This document shows, one piece after another, positions 16,592-25,900 of a DNA stretch of 64,000 nucleotides. The stretch spans positions 155,956 to 219,955 of the forward strand of contig NZ_JABBGG010000008.1 of NCBI RefSeq assembly GCF_012927275.1, read 5' to 3'. Positions within the stretch are counted from its first letter, which is position 1, and the number at the start of each line of letters is the position of its first letter. The notes beneath the pieces are model-generated. The model was not told the origin of the DNA and made no database searches. It saw nothing but the letters and a program-made list of their open reading frames with translations. Made by a program: the position numbers and the translations under genes. Origin of the DNA: Massilia polaris (GTDB lineage Bacteria > Pseudomonadota > Gammaproteobacteria > Burkholderiales > Burkholderiaceae_D).

Positions 16592-18231
16592 GGCGATTCC
16601 CGTCGATTCGCTGCTGCAACTACGGCAGCGGCTGGACCGCCTGCCGTCCAAGAGCCAAGAGCGGGCGGCCCAGATCGCCGCGGCGGCCGGCTTGTACGGC
16701 GTCTCCGCGACGACCGTCTATCGGGCGCTGCAAGCGGTTCAGAAGCCACACGCTGCGCACCGCGCCGACTACGGCAAGCCGCGATTGTTGCCGCAAGCGG
16801 AGTTGGAACGCTATTGCGAGCTGATCGCGGCGCTCAAACTGCGCACCACCAACAAGGCCGGGCGCCACCTTTCCACCGGGCGGGCCATCGAGCTGATGGA
16901 GGACTACGGCGTGGAAACGGCGCAGGGCTTGGTCAAGGCGCCCAAGGGCCTGCTGCGGCGCCCGACCGTCAATCGCCATCTTTCCCTGTTGCGCCTCGAT
17001 CAGCCTCACCTGTTGCGCGAACCGCCGGCAGTGCGTTTTCAGGCAGAGCACAGCAACGACTGCTGGCAATTCGACATGTCGCCGTCCGACCTCAAGCACA
17101 TCGACAAGCCCGATTGGATCGATCCTTCGAAGGGCGTGCCAACCTTGATGCTGTTCAGCGTGGTGGATGACCGTAGCGGCGTCGGCTACCAGGAGTACCA
17201 GTGCGTGTACGGCGAGGACGCCGAGTCCGCGCTGCGCTTCCTGTACAACGCCATGGCCGCCAAGGCCGACCCCGCGTTTCCGTTCCAGGGCCGCCCGAAG
17301 ATGATCTATCTGGACAACGGTCCTGTGGCCAAAAGCAGGGTTTTCCAGAACGTCATGCTGGCCCTCGATATCGCGTGGCTCACCCATATCCCGGCCGGCA
17401 AGGACGGCACCCGAACAACTGCCAGGTCGAAGGGCAAGGTCGAGCGCCCGTTCAGGACGGTGAAGGAAGCGCATGAAACCCTTTACCACTTCCACAAACC
17501 GGAAACGGAGCGCCAGGCCAACGACTGGCTGATGCGCTACCTGCTGCGTTACAACGACCAGAGCCATCGCTCAGAGAAGCATTCCCGGCTGGACGATTGG
17601 CTGGCCAATCTGCCGGCCGACGGCGTGCGCGACATGTGCGCGTGGGAGCAGTTCTGCCGGTTCGCGCGCGAACCGGAGCGCCGCAAGGTCGGCGTCGACG
17701 CGCGCATCACCATCGGCGGCACCGCCTACCAAGTGGTAGCCGGACATGGCCGGCGAGACCGTCGTCCTGCTGTGGGGCTTGTTCGACGACGAACTATACG
17801 TCGAGTTCGACGCCGAGAAATTCGGGCCCTACCGTCCGGTGTCCGGCCCGATCCCTTTGCATCGCTACCGCGCGTTCAAGCGCGGCAAGGCGGACGAGCG
17901 CGCCGACCGCATCCGTGCGCTCGCCGACCAGCTCGATCTGCCGATCAGCGCTTTGGCCGGAAGCGACATGCACCTTGCGCCGCCGGCCGCCGCCATGCCA
18001 CTGCCGCACCAGCCGTTCGACGCCGCTGCGCACGAATACCACTTCGCCGGCCCCATCGCCGCCAAGCTGGCCATCGCCGCCGACCTGGCGCGGCCGCTGG
18101 CCAAGCTCGCGCCGGAGGACCGGACCTTCATCGACCAGGTGCTGGCCGAGACACTCAACCGCAACGTCGTACTGGCGCGCGTGCGGGACTATTTCCGAAG
18201 CAAACAATCAGGAGGGGACCATGCGGGTTGA
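16575..18231 (+). pseudogene. DDE (rve/IS481-like) transposase with a +1 frameshift
   Basis: Starts with ATG 16575 (MSGQRKAIPVDSLLQL). An N-terminal helix-turn-helix (GLYGVSATTVYRALQAV) is followed by the catalytic core: first Asp in NDCWQFDMSPSD, second in MIYLDNGPVAKSRVF, Glu in RSKGKVERPFRTVKEAHE. Then comes a Mu-type C-terminal beta-barrel. Around 17733-17739 the reading frame breaks: the DNA reads GTGGTAGCCGGACATG where GTGGAGCCGGACATG would keep the frame (V-E-P-D-M), so T17737 looks like a single extra base. After it the homologous frame (MAGETVVLLWGLFDDELYVE...) continues to the stop at 18231. Either a real mutation or a sequencing error; the original frame instead ends at 18254 with nonsense residues. 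Confidence 0.85.
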
Positions 18232-18588
18232 GGTTATGCAGTACTACGGGCTGACGCAAGCGCTCAGCCAGACCGGCTACTACGAGACCGAGCACCACCA
18301 GCAGCTCATCAAGGACATCAAGGGCGCGGTCATGCAGGGACGTCTGATCGCCGTCTGCGGCGTCGTGGGCAGCGGCAAGACTGTCACGCTGCGCCGCCTG
18401 CAGCAGATCCTGAAAAGGAAAACCGCGTGTCCGTCGCCAAATCGATTTCAGTAGAGAAGCACAGCATCAAGCTGGCCACCTTGATTTCGGCGCTCTACTA
18501 CGACCTGTCGCAGGACAAGCAGGTGCAGATCCCCAAACAGGGCGAGCGGCGCGACCGCGAGCTGGAGCATCCGTTGGTCCCCATCTAA
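18221..18588 (+). pseudogene. Transposon AAA ATPase (IstB/TniB-like), frameshifted and truncated
   Basis: ATG 18221 with GGAGG 6 nt upstream. The first 65 residues include ALSQTGYYETEHHQQLIKDI and the Walker A motif GVVGSGKTVTLRRL. At the A/G run near 18410-18420 one base appears lost; in the other frame the expected sequence resumes (KENRVSVAKSISVEKHSIKL, then LISALYYDLSQDKQVQIPKQ) and stops at 18588. A full-length member would carry Walker B and sensor motifs beyond this point, so the C-terminal half is deleted. The 10-bp overlap with the transposase shows they were one operon. Confidence 0.8.
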
Positions 18589-18727
18589 TGGCAGGGCTCG
18601 CTCATTTCAAGGGCAAAAAAAAATATGATTTTTGCGGCCGCCTGCAGAAAGAAATTTTGCGTTGCGGCTTGCTGCGCACGGAAGGGTTCGGCAGATGCCG
18701 CGCGCATCGATGGTGTATGCTTCTTCC

Positions 18728-19078
18728 ATGACTACAGATACCGACATCCAGCTGAGCGGACCGTTCAAGGCCGTGGACAGCACCGGCCGTTCCCATGACA
18801 TCAAGGGCATTCGCATCTTCGACGAGGGTTACGGGATTATCGACGTGTACGTGGACTTCGCCGCACCGGTCGAGCCTGGCCTGTACAAGGACCAGGTACT
18901 GGCCGGCAAAGTCATCGCCCAGCTGCGCACGCTGGGCTACAAGGGCCCGGACTTCGGCCCCAGCGATCCCGGCTTGCAGGACCGCAAGCTGATCGTGCTT
19001 GAGGCGCCGGAAGAGTTCAGCGCGTTTGCCAAGAGCAAAGGCTGGAAGAATTTGGCTGAGGAATTCGACGACGAGTAA
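18728..19078 (+). CDS. Hypothetical protein, possible XRE-neighbour or regulatory partner, unknown
   Basis: 116 residues from ATG 18728. In-frame ATGs at 18695 and 18710 are alternatives, but no start has a good ribosome binding site. The sequence is acidic and soluble (QLSGPFKAVDSTGRSHDIKG..., GIIDVYVDFAAPVEPGLYKD, ending LAEEFDDE), without signal peptide, membrane segment or motif I can name. GC-rich codon use is normal for the window, which supports real coding. It lies between the decayed transposon and a truncated antitoxin gene that points towards it, with 37 bp between their ends. Confidence 0.6.
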   Translation: MTTDTDIQLSGPFKAVDSTGRSHDIKGIRIFDEGYGIIDVYVDFAAPVEPGLYKDQVLAGKVIAQLRTLGYKGPDFGPSDPGLQDRKLIVLEAPEEFSAFAKSKGWKNLAEEFDDE

Positions 19079-19115
19079 GACCACTGCTGGCCGCGTTGGG
19101 TGGACGGCGTAACAT

Positions 19116-19373
19116 CTACGATTCGCCGTGTATCGACAACCCTGCCAGCCGCGATTCGGATAACGGCTTTACTGTATCCAAAGCGGTGTAATCCTGCCGC
19201 ACCTCCCACAAATCAAGAGCTTGCTGCATCTGCAACCAGCTTTCGGCGGACGTATTGAGCAACGTTGCGATCCTGACTGCCATCGCGGGCGTCATCGATC
19301 GTTTTTCATTGATTAGTTCGGAGACCGTGAGGCGGCTTACGCCCAGCAATTGGGCCCGTTCGGTTTGCGTCAT
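19116..19373 (-). pseudogene. HigA-type XRE antitoxin, N-terminally truncated
   Basis: 85 residues from ATG 19373. The helix-turn-helix TQTERAQLLGVSRLTVSELI with NEKRSMTPAMAVRIATLLN and the SAESWLQMQQALDLWEVRQ segment match HigA-family antitoxins well. In-frame codons before the ATG (LLPALK) also look like HigA, but a stop lies 9 codons upstream and the usual HPGE…L N-terminal segment is missing. No HigB toxin gene is next to it; the upstream neighbour is the imuB stop, 40 bp away. So this is probably an orphaned, shortened antitoxin left by a rearrangement. It could still bind DNA if translated from 19373. Confidence 0.68.
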
Positions 19374-19413
19374 CTTGAGTGCGGGCAGTAATCCACTCCG
19401 TTACAATGTCAAG

Positions 19414-20898
19414 TCACGCAAACAAGCCATGCAAGTACCAGCGCGGCTCGGCGTCTTCCGCCATGCCCGCGATGCGTTCGCGGTACACCCAGTAGTGCGC
19501 ATTGTCCTGCCCCTCGGCGATGAAATAATCCCTCGCATGCGCCTGGCTCCACCACCCCGCTTCGATGCGTTCGGGCGTCGACGCCATCTTCAACGGCGAG
19601 CCATAAAACGGACGGTGGTTGCGCATCAGTAGCGCGATCGGCTTGGCCAGCAGCCACACCGGGCGCGGCAGGCTGAGCACATCGGGCGGCATCTGCGCGT
19701 CCAGCGCCGCCTGGCGGATTTTTTTCTGCACCGGCAGCCAGGCATTGGCCAGTTCGGGCCGGTAGTCCGCTTGCGGCGCCGCCTGCAACACGTTATCGGG
19801 TCCCAGCCGCGCTACCAGCAGTTCAAGCATGCGCAGCTGGTCTTCCTCGCTGCCGCCCGGCTCCGGAAACAGCGACTCGCTCGGCGGCGCCATCGGCTGC
19901 ACCTGCAGCGCTTCAAGGCACAGGCCGATCACGTGCGCTTCCAGCACCTGCCTGGCCAGCCTTTCCTTCAGCAGCCGCACCAGGTGTTCATCGCGCCATG
20001 TCGGTTCGGCCAATACGATTTCGATGATGGTGGGCGCGCGCGCCACCCGCCCGCGTTCGTGCTCGAGCTGCAAGGTGATGCGTTCGACGGCGAGCTGGCG
20101 CGCACACAGCCAGCCTGTCAGCTGCAGCAGCAAACGGTGGGCGCCGAACAGCAGCGCCTCGGCATTCTCGACCCGGTCGAACAATTCAAGATGGGCGCGG
20201 AACGTGGTGGGCGCCTCGATCCAGTCGAACAGTTCGGGCGTCATGCCATACGCGGCGTCGAGCAGGTCGAGCAGCGCGCGGCCGCAGCGGCGCTGCAGAC
20301 CGGGCCGCGGCAAGCGCCGCATGTCGCCCAGGCTGAAACAGCCGATGCCTTCGATCCACGATGCGAACGGACGCGCCGGCGGCAGCAGGCCGCACGGCAG
20401 GCGGTCGAGCCGCCGCACCAGCGACGGCATGCCGAGCGCCCTGCCACCCCGGTGGCGCGCCAGCAGCCAGGCGCCGCGCGCCGTGGGCGCGCAACTGAGC
20501 ACGGCGGTGAAGCCGAGCGCGCGCATGTTGTCGCGTATGCGCCGGCACAGCGCACGGATGCCGCCGAACAGGCGCAGACTGGCGCCGATATCGATCAGCA
20601 GCGTCGATTCCTCGGCTTGCGCTACCAGCGGTGTGTACTGCAGCAGCGCCATCGCGACCGCATGCAGGGCGTCGGCTTCGCGCTCGGCGGTGCGCTCGTA
20701 CAGGCGCGCCTCGGGCATGAGCATGAGCACGCCGCCGCGCCGCATGCCCGGCTGCACCCCGGCCGCCCGCGCCAGTGGCGAGACGGCCAGCACGCGCTCC
20801 TGCTCCAGGACGACGCTGCCGGCGTCGTCACTGGACCAGTTCGGGCAGAAGACTTCGAGCGGTAGCTGGGGCAGGTACAGGCCGATCCAGAGGCGCAT
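19414..20898 (-). CDS. imuB: ImuB, catalytically inactive Y-family polymerase-like SOS protein
   Basis: 494 residues from ATG 20898 (MRLWIGLYLPQLPLEV). The Y-family fold is visible (LALAxAxG-type start replaced by LPQLPLEVF, RRGGVLMLMPEARLYER, IDIGASLRLFGG, LSCAPTARGAWLLAR), but the first acidic metal ligand of active Y-family polymerases is absent, as is normal for ImuB. The C-terminus ends in WYLHGLFA, typical of the family. It bridges DnaE2, ImuA and the beta clamp during mutagenic translesion synthesis. It overlaps imuA by 71 bp and is controlled by the LexA box ahead of imuA. Usually dnaE2 follows directly; here it is 18.5 kb away. Confidence 0.93.
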   Translation of the reverse strand: MRLWIGLYLPQLPLEVFCPNWSSDDAGSVVLEQERVLAVSPLARAAGVQPGMRRGGVLMLMPEARLYERTAEREADALHAVAMALLQYTPLVAQAEESTLLIDIGASLRLFGGIRALCRRIRDNMRALGFTAVLSCAPTARGAWLLARHRGGRALGMPSLVRRLDRLPCGLLPPARPFASWIEGIGCFSLGDMRRLPRPGLQRRCGRALLDLLDAAYGMTPELFDWIEAPTTFRAHLELFDRVENAEALLFGAHRLLLQLTGWLCARQLAVERITLQLEHERGRVARAPTIIEIVLAEPTWRDEHLVRLLKERLARQVLEAHVIGLCLEALQVQPMAPPSESLFPEPGGSEEDQLRMLELLVARLGPDNVLQAAPQADYRPELANAWLPVQKKIRQAALDAQMPPDVLSLPRPVWLLAKPIALLMRNHRPFYGSPLKMASTPERIEAGWWSQAHARDYFIAEGQDNAHYWVYRERIAGMAEDAEPRWYLHGLFA

Positions 20899-21535
20899 GG
20901 CGTTGCAGTAAAGAAGGTGTGAGTGGGAGGAACAGCGGCGCGTCACGCTGCGGCCCCCGGCGTTTGACGAAACCGATTTCCATGCCGCCCGCCGCCGGAC
21001 GCAAGCTGAGGCGCAGCGGCGCGGGCGAGGCATCCTGGCCGGCAGCCAGCGGCCGCAGCATGAAGAACAGGGTTTCGCCGCATTGCGCGGCAAGGTTCAG
21101 GCGGCGCAGCGCCTCGCCGCGCGCATGGCTGTGCCAGAACAAGAGCGCACCGCAACTACCGCTGCGCAATACCTGTTCGGCAGCCCACAGCGCGTCGGCG
21201 CTGCGGCTGGTGCGCACCCACAGCAGTTGCGATGGTTTGATGCCCAGGGCAGCCAGCGCCAGCGCCTGGGGCGGGTGCGGCGGCTGCAGCAAGACGATGC
21301 GGCGCCGGGCCACCGTTTGCAGGGATGGGCGCAACAGGCGCATCTCACCGATGCCTGCTTGCTGGAGCAACAATTCGTTGAGCGTGCCTGTGGGCCAGCC
21401 CCCGCCCGGCAGCTGTGCCGACAGGGTCGGATGCCCCGTGTCGACGCAGCGGGCGCTGGAATGCGCCAGTTGCGAAGCCAGCCACAAGGAAGGATGCAAA
21501 CTTTCCGGGGCGGCAATGGAGTGTAGAGAAGTCAT
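20828..21535 (-). CDS. imuA: ImuA, RecA-like SOS mutagenesis accessory protein
   Basis: 235 residues from ATG 21535 (a TTG at 21541 is in frame). Characteristic ImuA segments: GHPTLSAQLPGGGWPTGTLNELL, GEMRLLRPSLQ, then RRRIVLLQPPHPPQALALAALG and WVRTSRSADALWAAEQVLRSG. It resembles the RecA/SulA core but lacks a good Walker A lysine. It functions with ImuB and DnaE2 in damage-induced mutagenesis. A near-consensus LexA box lies 17 bp ahead of the start codon. Its end overlaps imuB, so the two are translated as a pair. Confidence 0.92.
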   Translation of the reverse strand: MTSLHSIAAPESLHPSLWLASQLAHSSARCVDTGHPTLSAQLPGGGWPTGTLNELLLQQAGIGEMRLLRPSLQTVARRRIVLLQPPHPPQALALAALGIKPSQLLWVRTSRSADALWAAEQVLRSGSCGALLFWHSHARGEALRRLNLAAQCGETLFFMLRPLAAGQDASPAPLRLSLRPAAGGMEIGFVKRRGPQRDAPLFLPLTPSLLQRHAPLDRPVPAPATARSLLPELVQ

Positions 21536-21551
21536 GGTCAAACCGCCTGAA

Positions 21552-21571
21552 TACTGGATGGATATACAGTA
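21552..21571 (-). promoter_or_regulatory. LexA (SOS) box in front of imuA-imuB
   Basis: TACTGGATGGATATACAGTA: both outer half-sites TACTG and CAGTA are perfect, and the sequence matches the LexA consensus in about 17 of 20 positions. It lies 17 bp from the imuA ATG, as expected for an operator overlapping the promoter. Confidence 0.88.
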
Positions 21572-21630
21572 CTATTCGAAGGCCGGTTTGGCAATACCTA
21601 TCTTTTTGCGGCGCGCCCTTGACTTTGGAT

Positions 21631-22725
21631 TCAGGCGCTGCCGGCCCGGCTGTGACGTGAAAAGAAGTCGAGCAGGAGCTTGCTGGAGACTGGCCCGGGG
21701 CCGGAGTTGAAGGCCAGGCTGGCGTCGCCGCCGCTCCAGGCATGCTTGAGTTCAGAAATTTGCACGACCCGTAGCAGGAGTTTGCGTTGCAGGCGCACGT
21801 CGCGCAAGCGGTAGGCAAGCGTGCGGCTGGTGCGCTCGCGGGTGGTGATATCGACCGGTGTTCCGATTGGCACGCGATTGAGCAGCAGCGCCTGTTGCTC
21901 CAGGTGGACTTGGTTAATTGGACGAACAATCCGGTCGGACTCGCCGTGGAACAGGATGGTAGGCATCGCGGGAAAACCCGGCTGCCGGTCAAGCACTTCC
22001 TGTATCGCCGCCGCGGCGCGGCGGGCGTCGCCCTGCAGCATCACCTTCATGGCAGCGACGGCGCCGCCTGCGGCCCCGAACAGCGGCGACGAATGCACGC
22101 CCAGCGCAGCAATCAGGCCGGGATGGTTAAGCGCGACAATATGCGCCATCGCCCCGCCGGCGGACAAGCCGCATATATAAATGCGGGAACGGTCGATGGG
22201 ATGGGAAGCGGCGACCGTATTGACGATCCCGACAATGAGGCCAACGTCGCCGCCGCCTTCCTGGGTTGCCCGGTCATACCATTTCCAGCAAGCCTGGGGA
22301 TGGCTTACCTTGGACCGCTGGGGGTAGACCACAGCGTAACCCTGCTTTTCAGCGACCAGGTTCATGCGTGTACCCTGGGCAAACTCATTCGCGGTCTGGT
22401 CGCAGCCGTGCAGCATGATGACCAGGGGGATGCCCTGCTGCGGAACGGCAGGGGGAAGATACAGCCAGTACAGCATGGTGCGCAATGCGCCACGCGCGCC
22501 GACACCCGTGTAATGGTCGCCCAGCCACATGCCGGTCAAACTGACGCCCGCCGGAGCACCGGTAACGGTTTTCGCCCGCGTTTTGCGCGCGGCCGGCGTA
22601 GCGGTAAGCTTGGTTTTAACTTTTGGAACAGCCAGCAGCGTCTTTACCGCGCGAGCGGTCGTACGCTGCTGTTTCTTGGCGTTGCGCAGCAAGCTGCGCA
22701 GCCACGGCCGTACCGGTTTTACCAT
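21631..22725 (-). CDS. PHB-depolymerase family esterase
   Basis: 364 residues. After a basic Ala/Lys-rich N-terminus (1-60), the alpha/beta-hydrolase core contains the oxyanion motif IMLHGCDQT (about 103-111), the nucleophile elbow CGLSAGG (Ser188), Asp264 in FHGESDRIV and His328 in LKHAWSGGD, a complete triad. The family includes poly(3-hydroxybutyrate) depolymerases and feruloyl-type esterases; without a clear signal peptide this one may act inside the cell. The start codon overlaps the stop of a 39-codon upstream ORF with a good ribosome binding site, so translation is probably coupled. Confidence 0.9.
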   Translation of the reverse strand: MVKPVRPWLRSLLRNAKKQQRTTARAVKTLLAVPKVKTKLTATPAARKTRAKTVTGAPAGVSLTGMWLGDHYTGVGARGALRTMLYWLYLPPAVPQQGIPLVIMLHGCDQTANEFAQGTRMNLVAEKQGYAVVYPQRSKVSHPQACWKWYDRATQEGGGDVGLIVGIVNTVAASHPIDRSRIYICGLSAGGAMAHIVALNHPGLIAALGVHSSPLFGAAGGAVAAMKVMLQGDARRAAAAIQEVLDRQPGFPAMPTILFHGESDRIVRPINQVHLEQQALLLNRVPIGTPVDITTRERTSRTLAYRLRDVRLQRKLLLRVVQISELKHAWSGGDASLAFNSGPGPVSSKLLLDFFSRHSRAGSA

Positions 22726-22838
22726 CGAAGCCTTGACAGTCCCGGGAGGCGAGCCAGCAGGGTCGCGGCCAGGGAACGGGTAGGAATAGGTTTGCCCAGC
22801 GGGCCGGCGTTGTTGCAGCGTGCGGTAAGGAACATCAT
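22719..22838 (-). CDS. Small ORF (39 aa) translationally coupled to the esterase
   Basis: Begins with ATG ATG at 22838/22835 behind a strong GGAGG (22846-22850, 7-nt spacing), the best ribosome binding site in the area, and ends with TAA overlapping the esterase start as ATGGTAA. The product would be MMFLTARCNNAGPLGKPIPT plus an Ala/Leu/Arg-rich tail ending LSRLRW. I recognise no family. The esterase itself lacks a good ribosome binding site, so this ORF may act as a leader that delivers ribosomes to it. The 138 bp upstream to the hrpA end hold nothing else I can identify. Confidence 0.5.
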   Translation of the reverse strand: MMFLTARCNNAGPLGKPIPTRSLAATLLARLPGLSRLRW

Positions 22839-22976
22839 TTTAATGCCTCCAATTTTTAATTAGAGTAGCAACCGGGAAACACGCGTTCTGTGCGTTATCA
22901 CTCATAAGGCGGAAACACAACAATAACGCGCGCGCCAATCGCATCCGCGGCGCAAGGCGGACTATCCCGGACATGC

Positions 22977-25900
22977 CTAGCGCTGCATCGATTCCCACAC
23001 TTTCTGAAGCCGCTTTGCCGAAACCGGCATCGGCGTACGCAGTTCCTGCGCATACAGCGACACGCGCAGCTCTTCGAGCATCCAGCGGAACTCGACCATT
23101 TTCGGATCACTGTTCTTGCCGGCCAGCCGGTCCTTCGCCGCGCGCAGGAAATGGCTGGCGGACTGGTTCCACTCCGCCATCAGGCGTGTATCACGGGTCG
23201 GATCGCCACGCAGCTTCTCAAGCCGGACGTTGATTGCCTTCAGATAACGCGGGAAATGCGCCAGCTGCGCATAATCGGTATCGGCAACGAAGCGCTTGTG
23301 CACCAGGCCTTGCAACTGCCCCTGGATATCGGCGGCGACTTGCTGCTGCACGTTCTGCAACTTCTTCGGCAGGCCGTGGTACTCGGCCAGCACCTGCCCA
23401 ACCAGGCGCGCGATCTCGTTTACCAGCAAACCCAGCCGCGACTTGCCCTCTTCCTTGCGTTTGTTGAACGATGCCGCATCGGCCGGCAGCGGATCCTGCA
23501 GGCAAGCGATATCGATCGCCTTCTGGACAATCTGGTCGCGCAATTCCTCCTGCGACCCGAGCGCCATGAACTGCATGCCCATCTGCTGCATGCCCGGAAT
23601 ATTCTTTTCCGCAAACTTAAGCTGCTCGCGAAATTGCAGCGCGAACAGGCGGCGCAAGCCGATGCGATGGGTGCGCGCCGCAACGGCAGGATCGTCGAAC
23701 ACTTCCAGGTCGCAATGCGTGCCCTTGTCGACCAGCGCCGGGAAGCCGATCAAGGTCAGCTTGCCCTGCACGATCTCGAGCAACTCCGGCAATTCTCCGA
23801 AGCTCCAGCTGGTCATGCCGGTATGCTGGCTGACCGCAGGCGCGGACGGTGCAGCGGCAGGCGCCGCATTGCCATCCTTGACAGGCGCGTTCCCTTTCGC
23901 CGCAGCAGGAACGCCCCCCTTTAATCCCGACAGTTGCTGCAGCGAAGCAGCCGAAAGGGGCGCCGCTTGCGCTTTACCTTCGGCCATCTTCTGGAAACTC
24001 TCGCGCGCCAGGCGGCCGAACTCGTCCTGCAGCGCGGACAAGTTGCGGCCCATTTCCAGCTGGCGGCCATGCTCGTCGACCACCTTGAAGTTCATGAAGT
24101 GGTGCGCCGGCAGGGTCTCCGCCTTGAAGTCGGTGGTCAGCACCGCAATGCCGGTCTGGGCGCGGATGTCGGCGATGATTGCATCGACCAGGTCACCGCG
24201 GCCGAACTTTCCGGCATCGTGCACACGCTCGCAGAACTTCGCCGCGTAATCCGGCAGCGGCACGCAATGGCGGCGCAGTTTTTGCGGCAGCGATTTAAGC
24301 AGCAGGTGCACCTTCTCCTTCAGCATGCCAGGCACCAGCCATCCGGCGCGCTCGCGCGGCAACTGGTTCAGCGCAAACAGCGGCACCGACAAAGTCACGC
24401 CATCGCGCATGCTGCCCGGCTCGAAGTGATAAGCAAGCTGCATCTCGATGCCGGTCACCGACATCGTTTTCGGGAACAGCTCTGTCGTCACGCCGGCCGC
24501 TTCATGGCGCATCAGTTCTTCGCGCACCAGGAACAGCAGCTTCGGATTGTCCAGCGTGGCGTCCTTGTGCCACTTCTCGAACCCTGCGCCGTTGACCACA
24601 TCGAGCGGAATGATCTTCTCGTAGAAGGCCGCGATCAGGTGGTCGTCCACCAGCACGTCGAGGCGGCGCGACTTGTGTTCGAGGTTTTCGATCTCGCGTA
24701 TCAGCTTCTGGTTATGTGCGAAGAACGGCGCGCGCGTGTCGTAGTCGCCCGCCACCAGGCCATCGCGAATGAAAATCTCGCGCGCCTCGGCCGGATTCTT
24801 CTGGCCGTAGTTGATGCGGCGCTGGCTGTACACCGTCAGGCCATACAGCGTTGCCTTCTCCGACGCGGTTACCTGCGCGGAACGCTTCTCCCAGCGCGGC
24901 TCGCCCCACGATTTCCTCAGCAGGTGGCTGCCGACGCGCTCCACCCACTCGGGCTGTATCTGCGCCACGCAGCGCGCATACAAGCGCGTGGTCTCGACCA
25001 GTTCTGCCGCCATCACCCACTTGCCCGGTTTTTTCAGCAGCGACGATCCTGGCCAGATGTGGAACTTGATCCCGCGCGCGCCGAGGTAAGCGCCGCCCGG
25101 TTCGTCCTCGGCCTTGAAGCCGACGTTACCCAGCAAGCCAGTCAGCAGCGCCGTATGAAGGTTCTCGTACGTCGCCGGCGCGTCGTTCAGGCGCCAGCCC
25201 TGCTCGCGCACGATCGTCAGCAGCTGCGAATGCACGTCGCGCCACTCGCGCAGGCGAACCTGCGACAGGAAATTGCTGCGGCAGGTTTCCTGCAGCAGGC
25301 GGTTCGACTTCTTATGCTCGATCGCCTGCTCGAACCAGCTCCAGATTTTTATGAAGGACAGGAACTCCGATTTCTCGTCGGCGAATTTTTTGTGCGCTTC
25401 ATCAGCGGCCTGCTGGTATTCCATCGGCCGGTCGCGCGGGTCCTGCACCGACAGTGCGGACGCCACGATCAGCATCTCGGTCAGGCAGGCGTTATCCAAC
25501 GCGGCAAGGATCATGCGGCCGACGCGCGGATCGAGCGGCAGCTTGGCCAGCTTGTGGCCGAGGGGCGTCAGCTGGTTGGCTTCATCGACAGCGCCGACTT
25601 CCTGCAGCAGCTGGTAGCCGTCGGCGATCGCGCGGCCCTGCGGCGGTTCGATGAACGGGAAGGTCTCCACGTCCGTCAGGTGCAGGGCCTTCATGCGCAG
25701 GATGACGGCGGCCAGCGACGAACGCAGGATCTCCGGCTCGGTGAATTTCGGCCGCTGCAGGAAATCGTCTTCCTCATACAGGCGGACGCAGACGCCATCG
25801 GCCACGCGGCCGCAGCGGCCGGCGCGCTGGTTGGCCGCCGATTGCGCGATCGGCTCGACCTGCAGCTGTTCAACCTTGTTGCGGAAGCTGTAGCGCTTCA

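Larger units (their letters stand above)
16059..18605 (+). mobile_element. Decayed transposon: resolvase, DDE transposase, AAA ATPase
   Basis: Three overlapping plus-strand genes, each damaged, form one element: a serine resolvase without its catalytic N-terminus, an rve-type DDE transposase with a +1 frameshift, and an ATPase with a frameshift and a missing C-terminal half. The layout (resolvase, transposase with Mu-like C-terminal domain, ATPase) resembles TniA/TniB-like transposition modules. I could not establish terminal inverted repeats. A short GAGCGAG (near 16055) and CTCGCTC (near 18597) pair flank the region but are too short to rely on. Boundaries are approximate. Confidence 0.7.
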
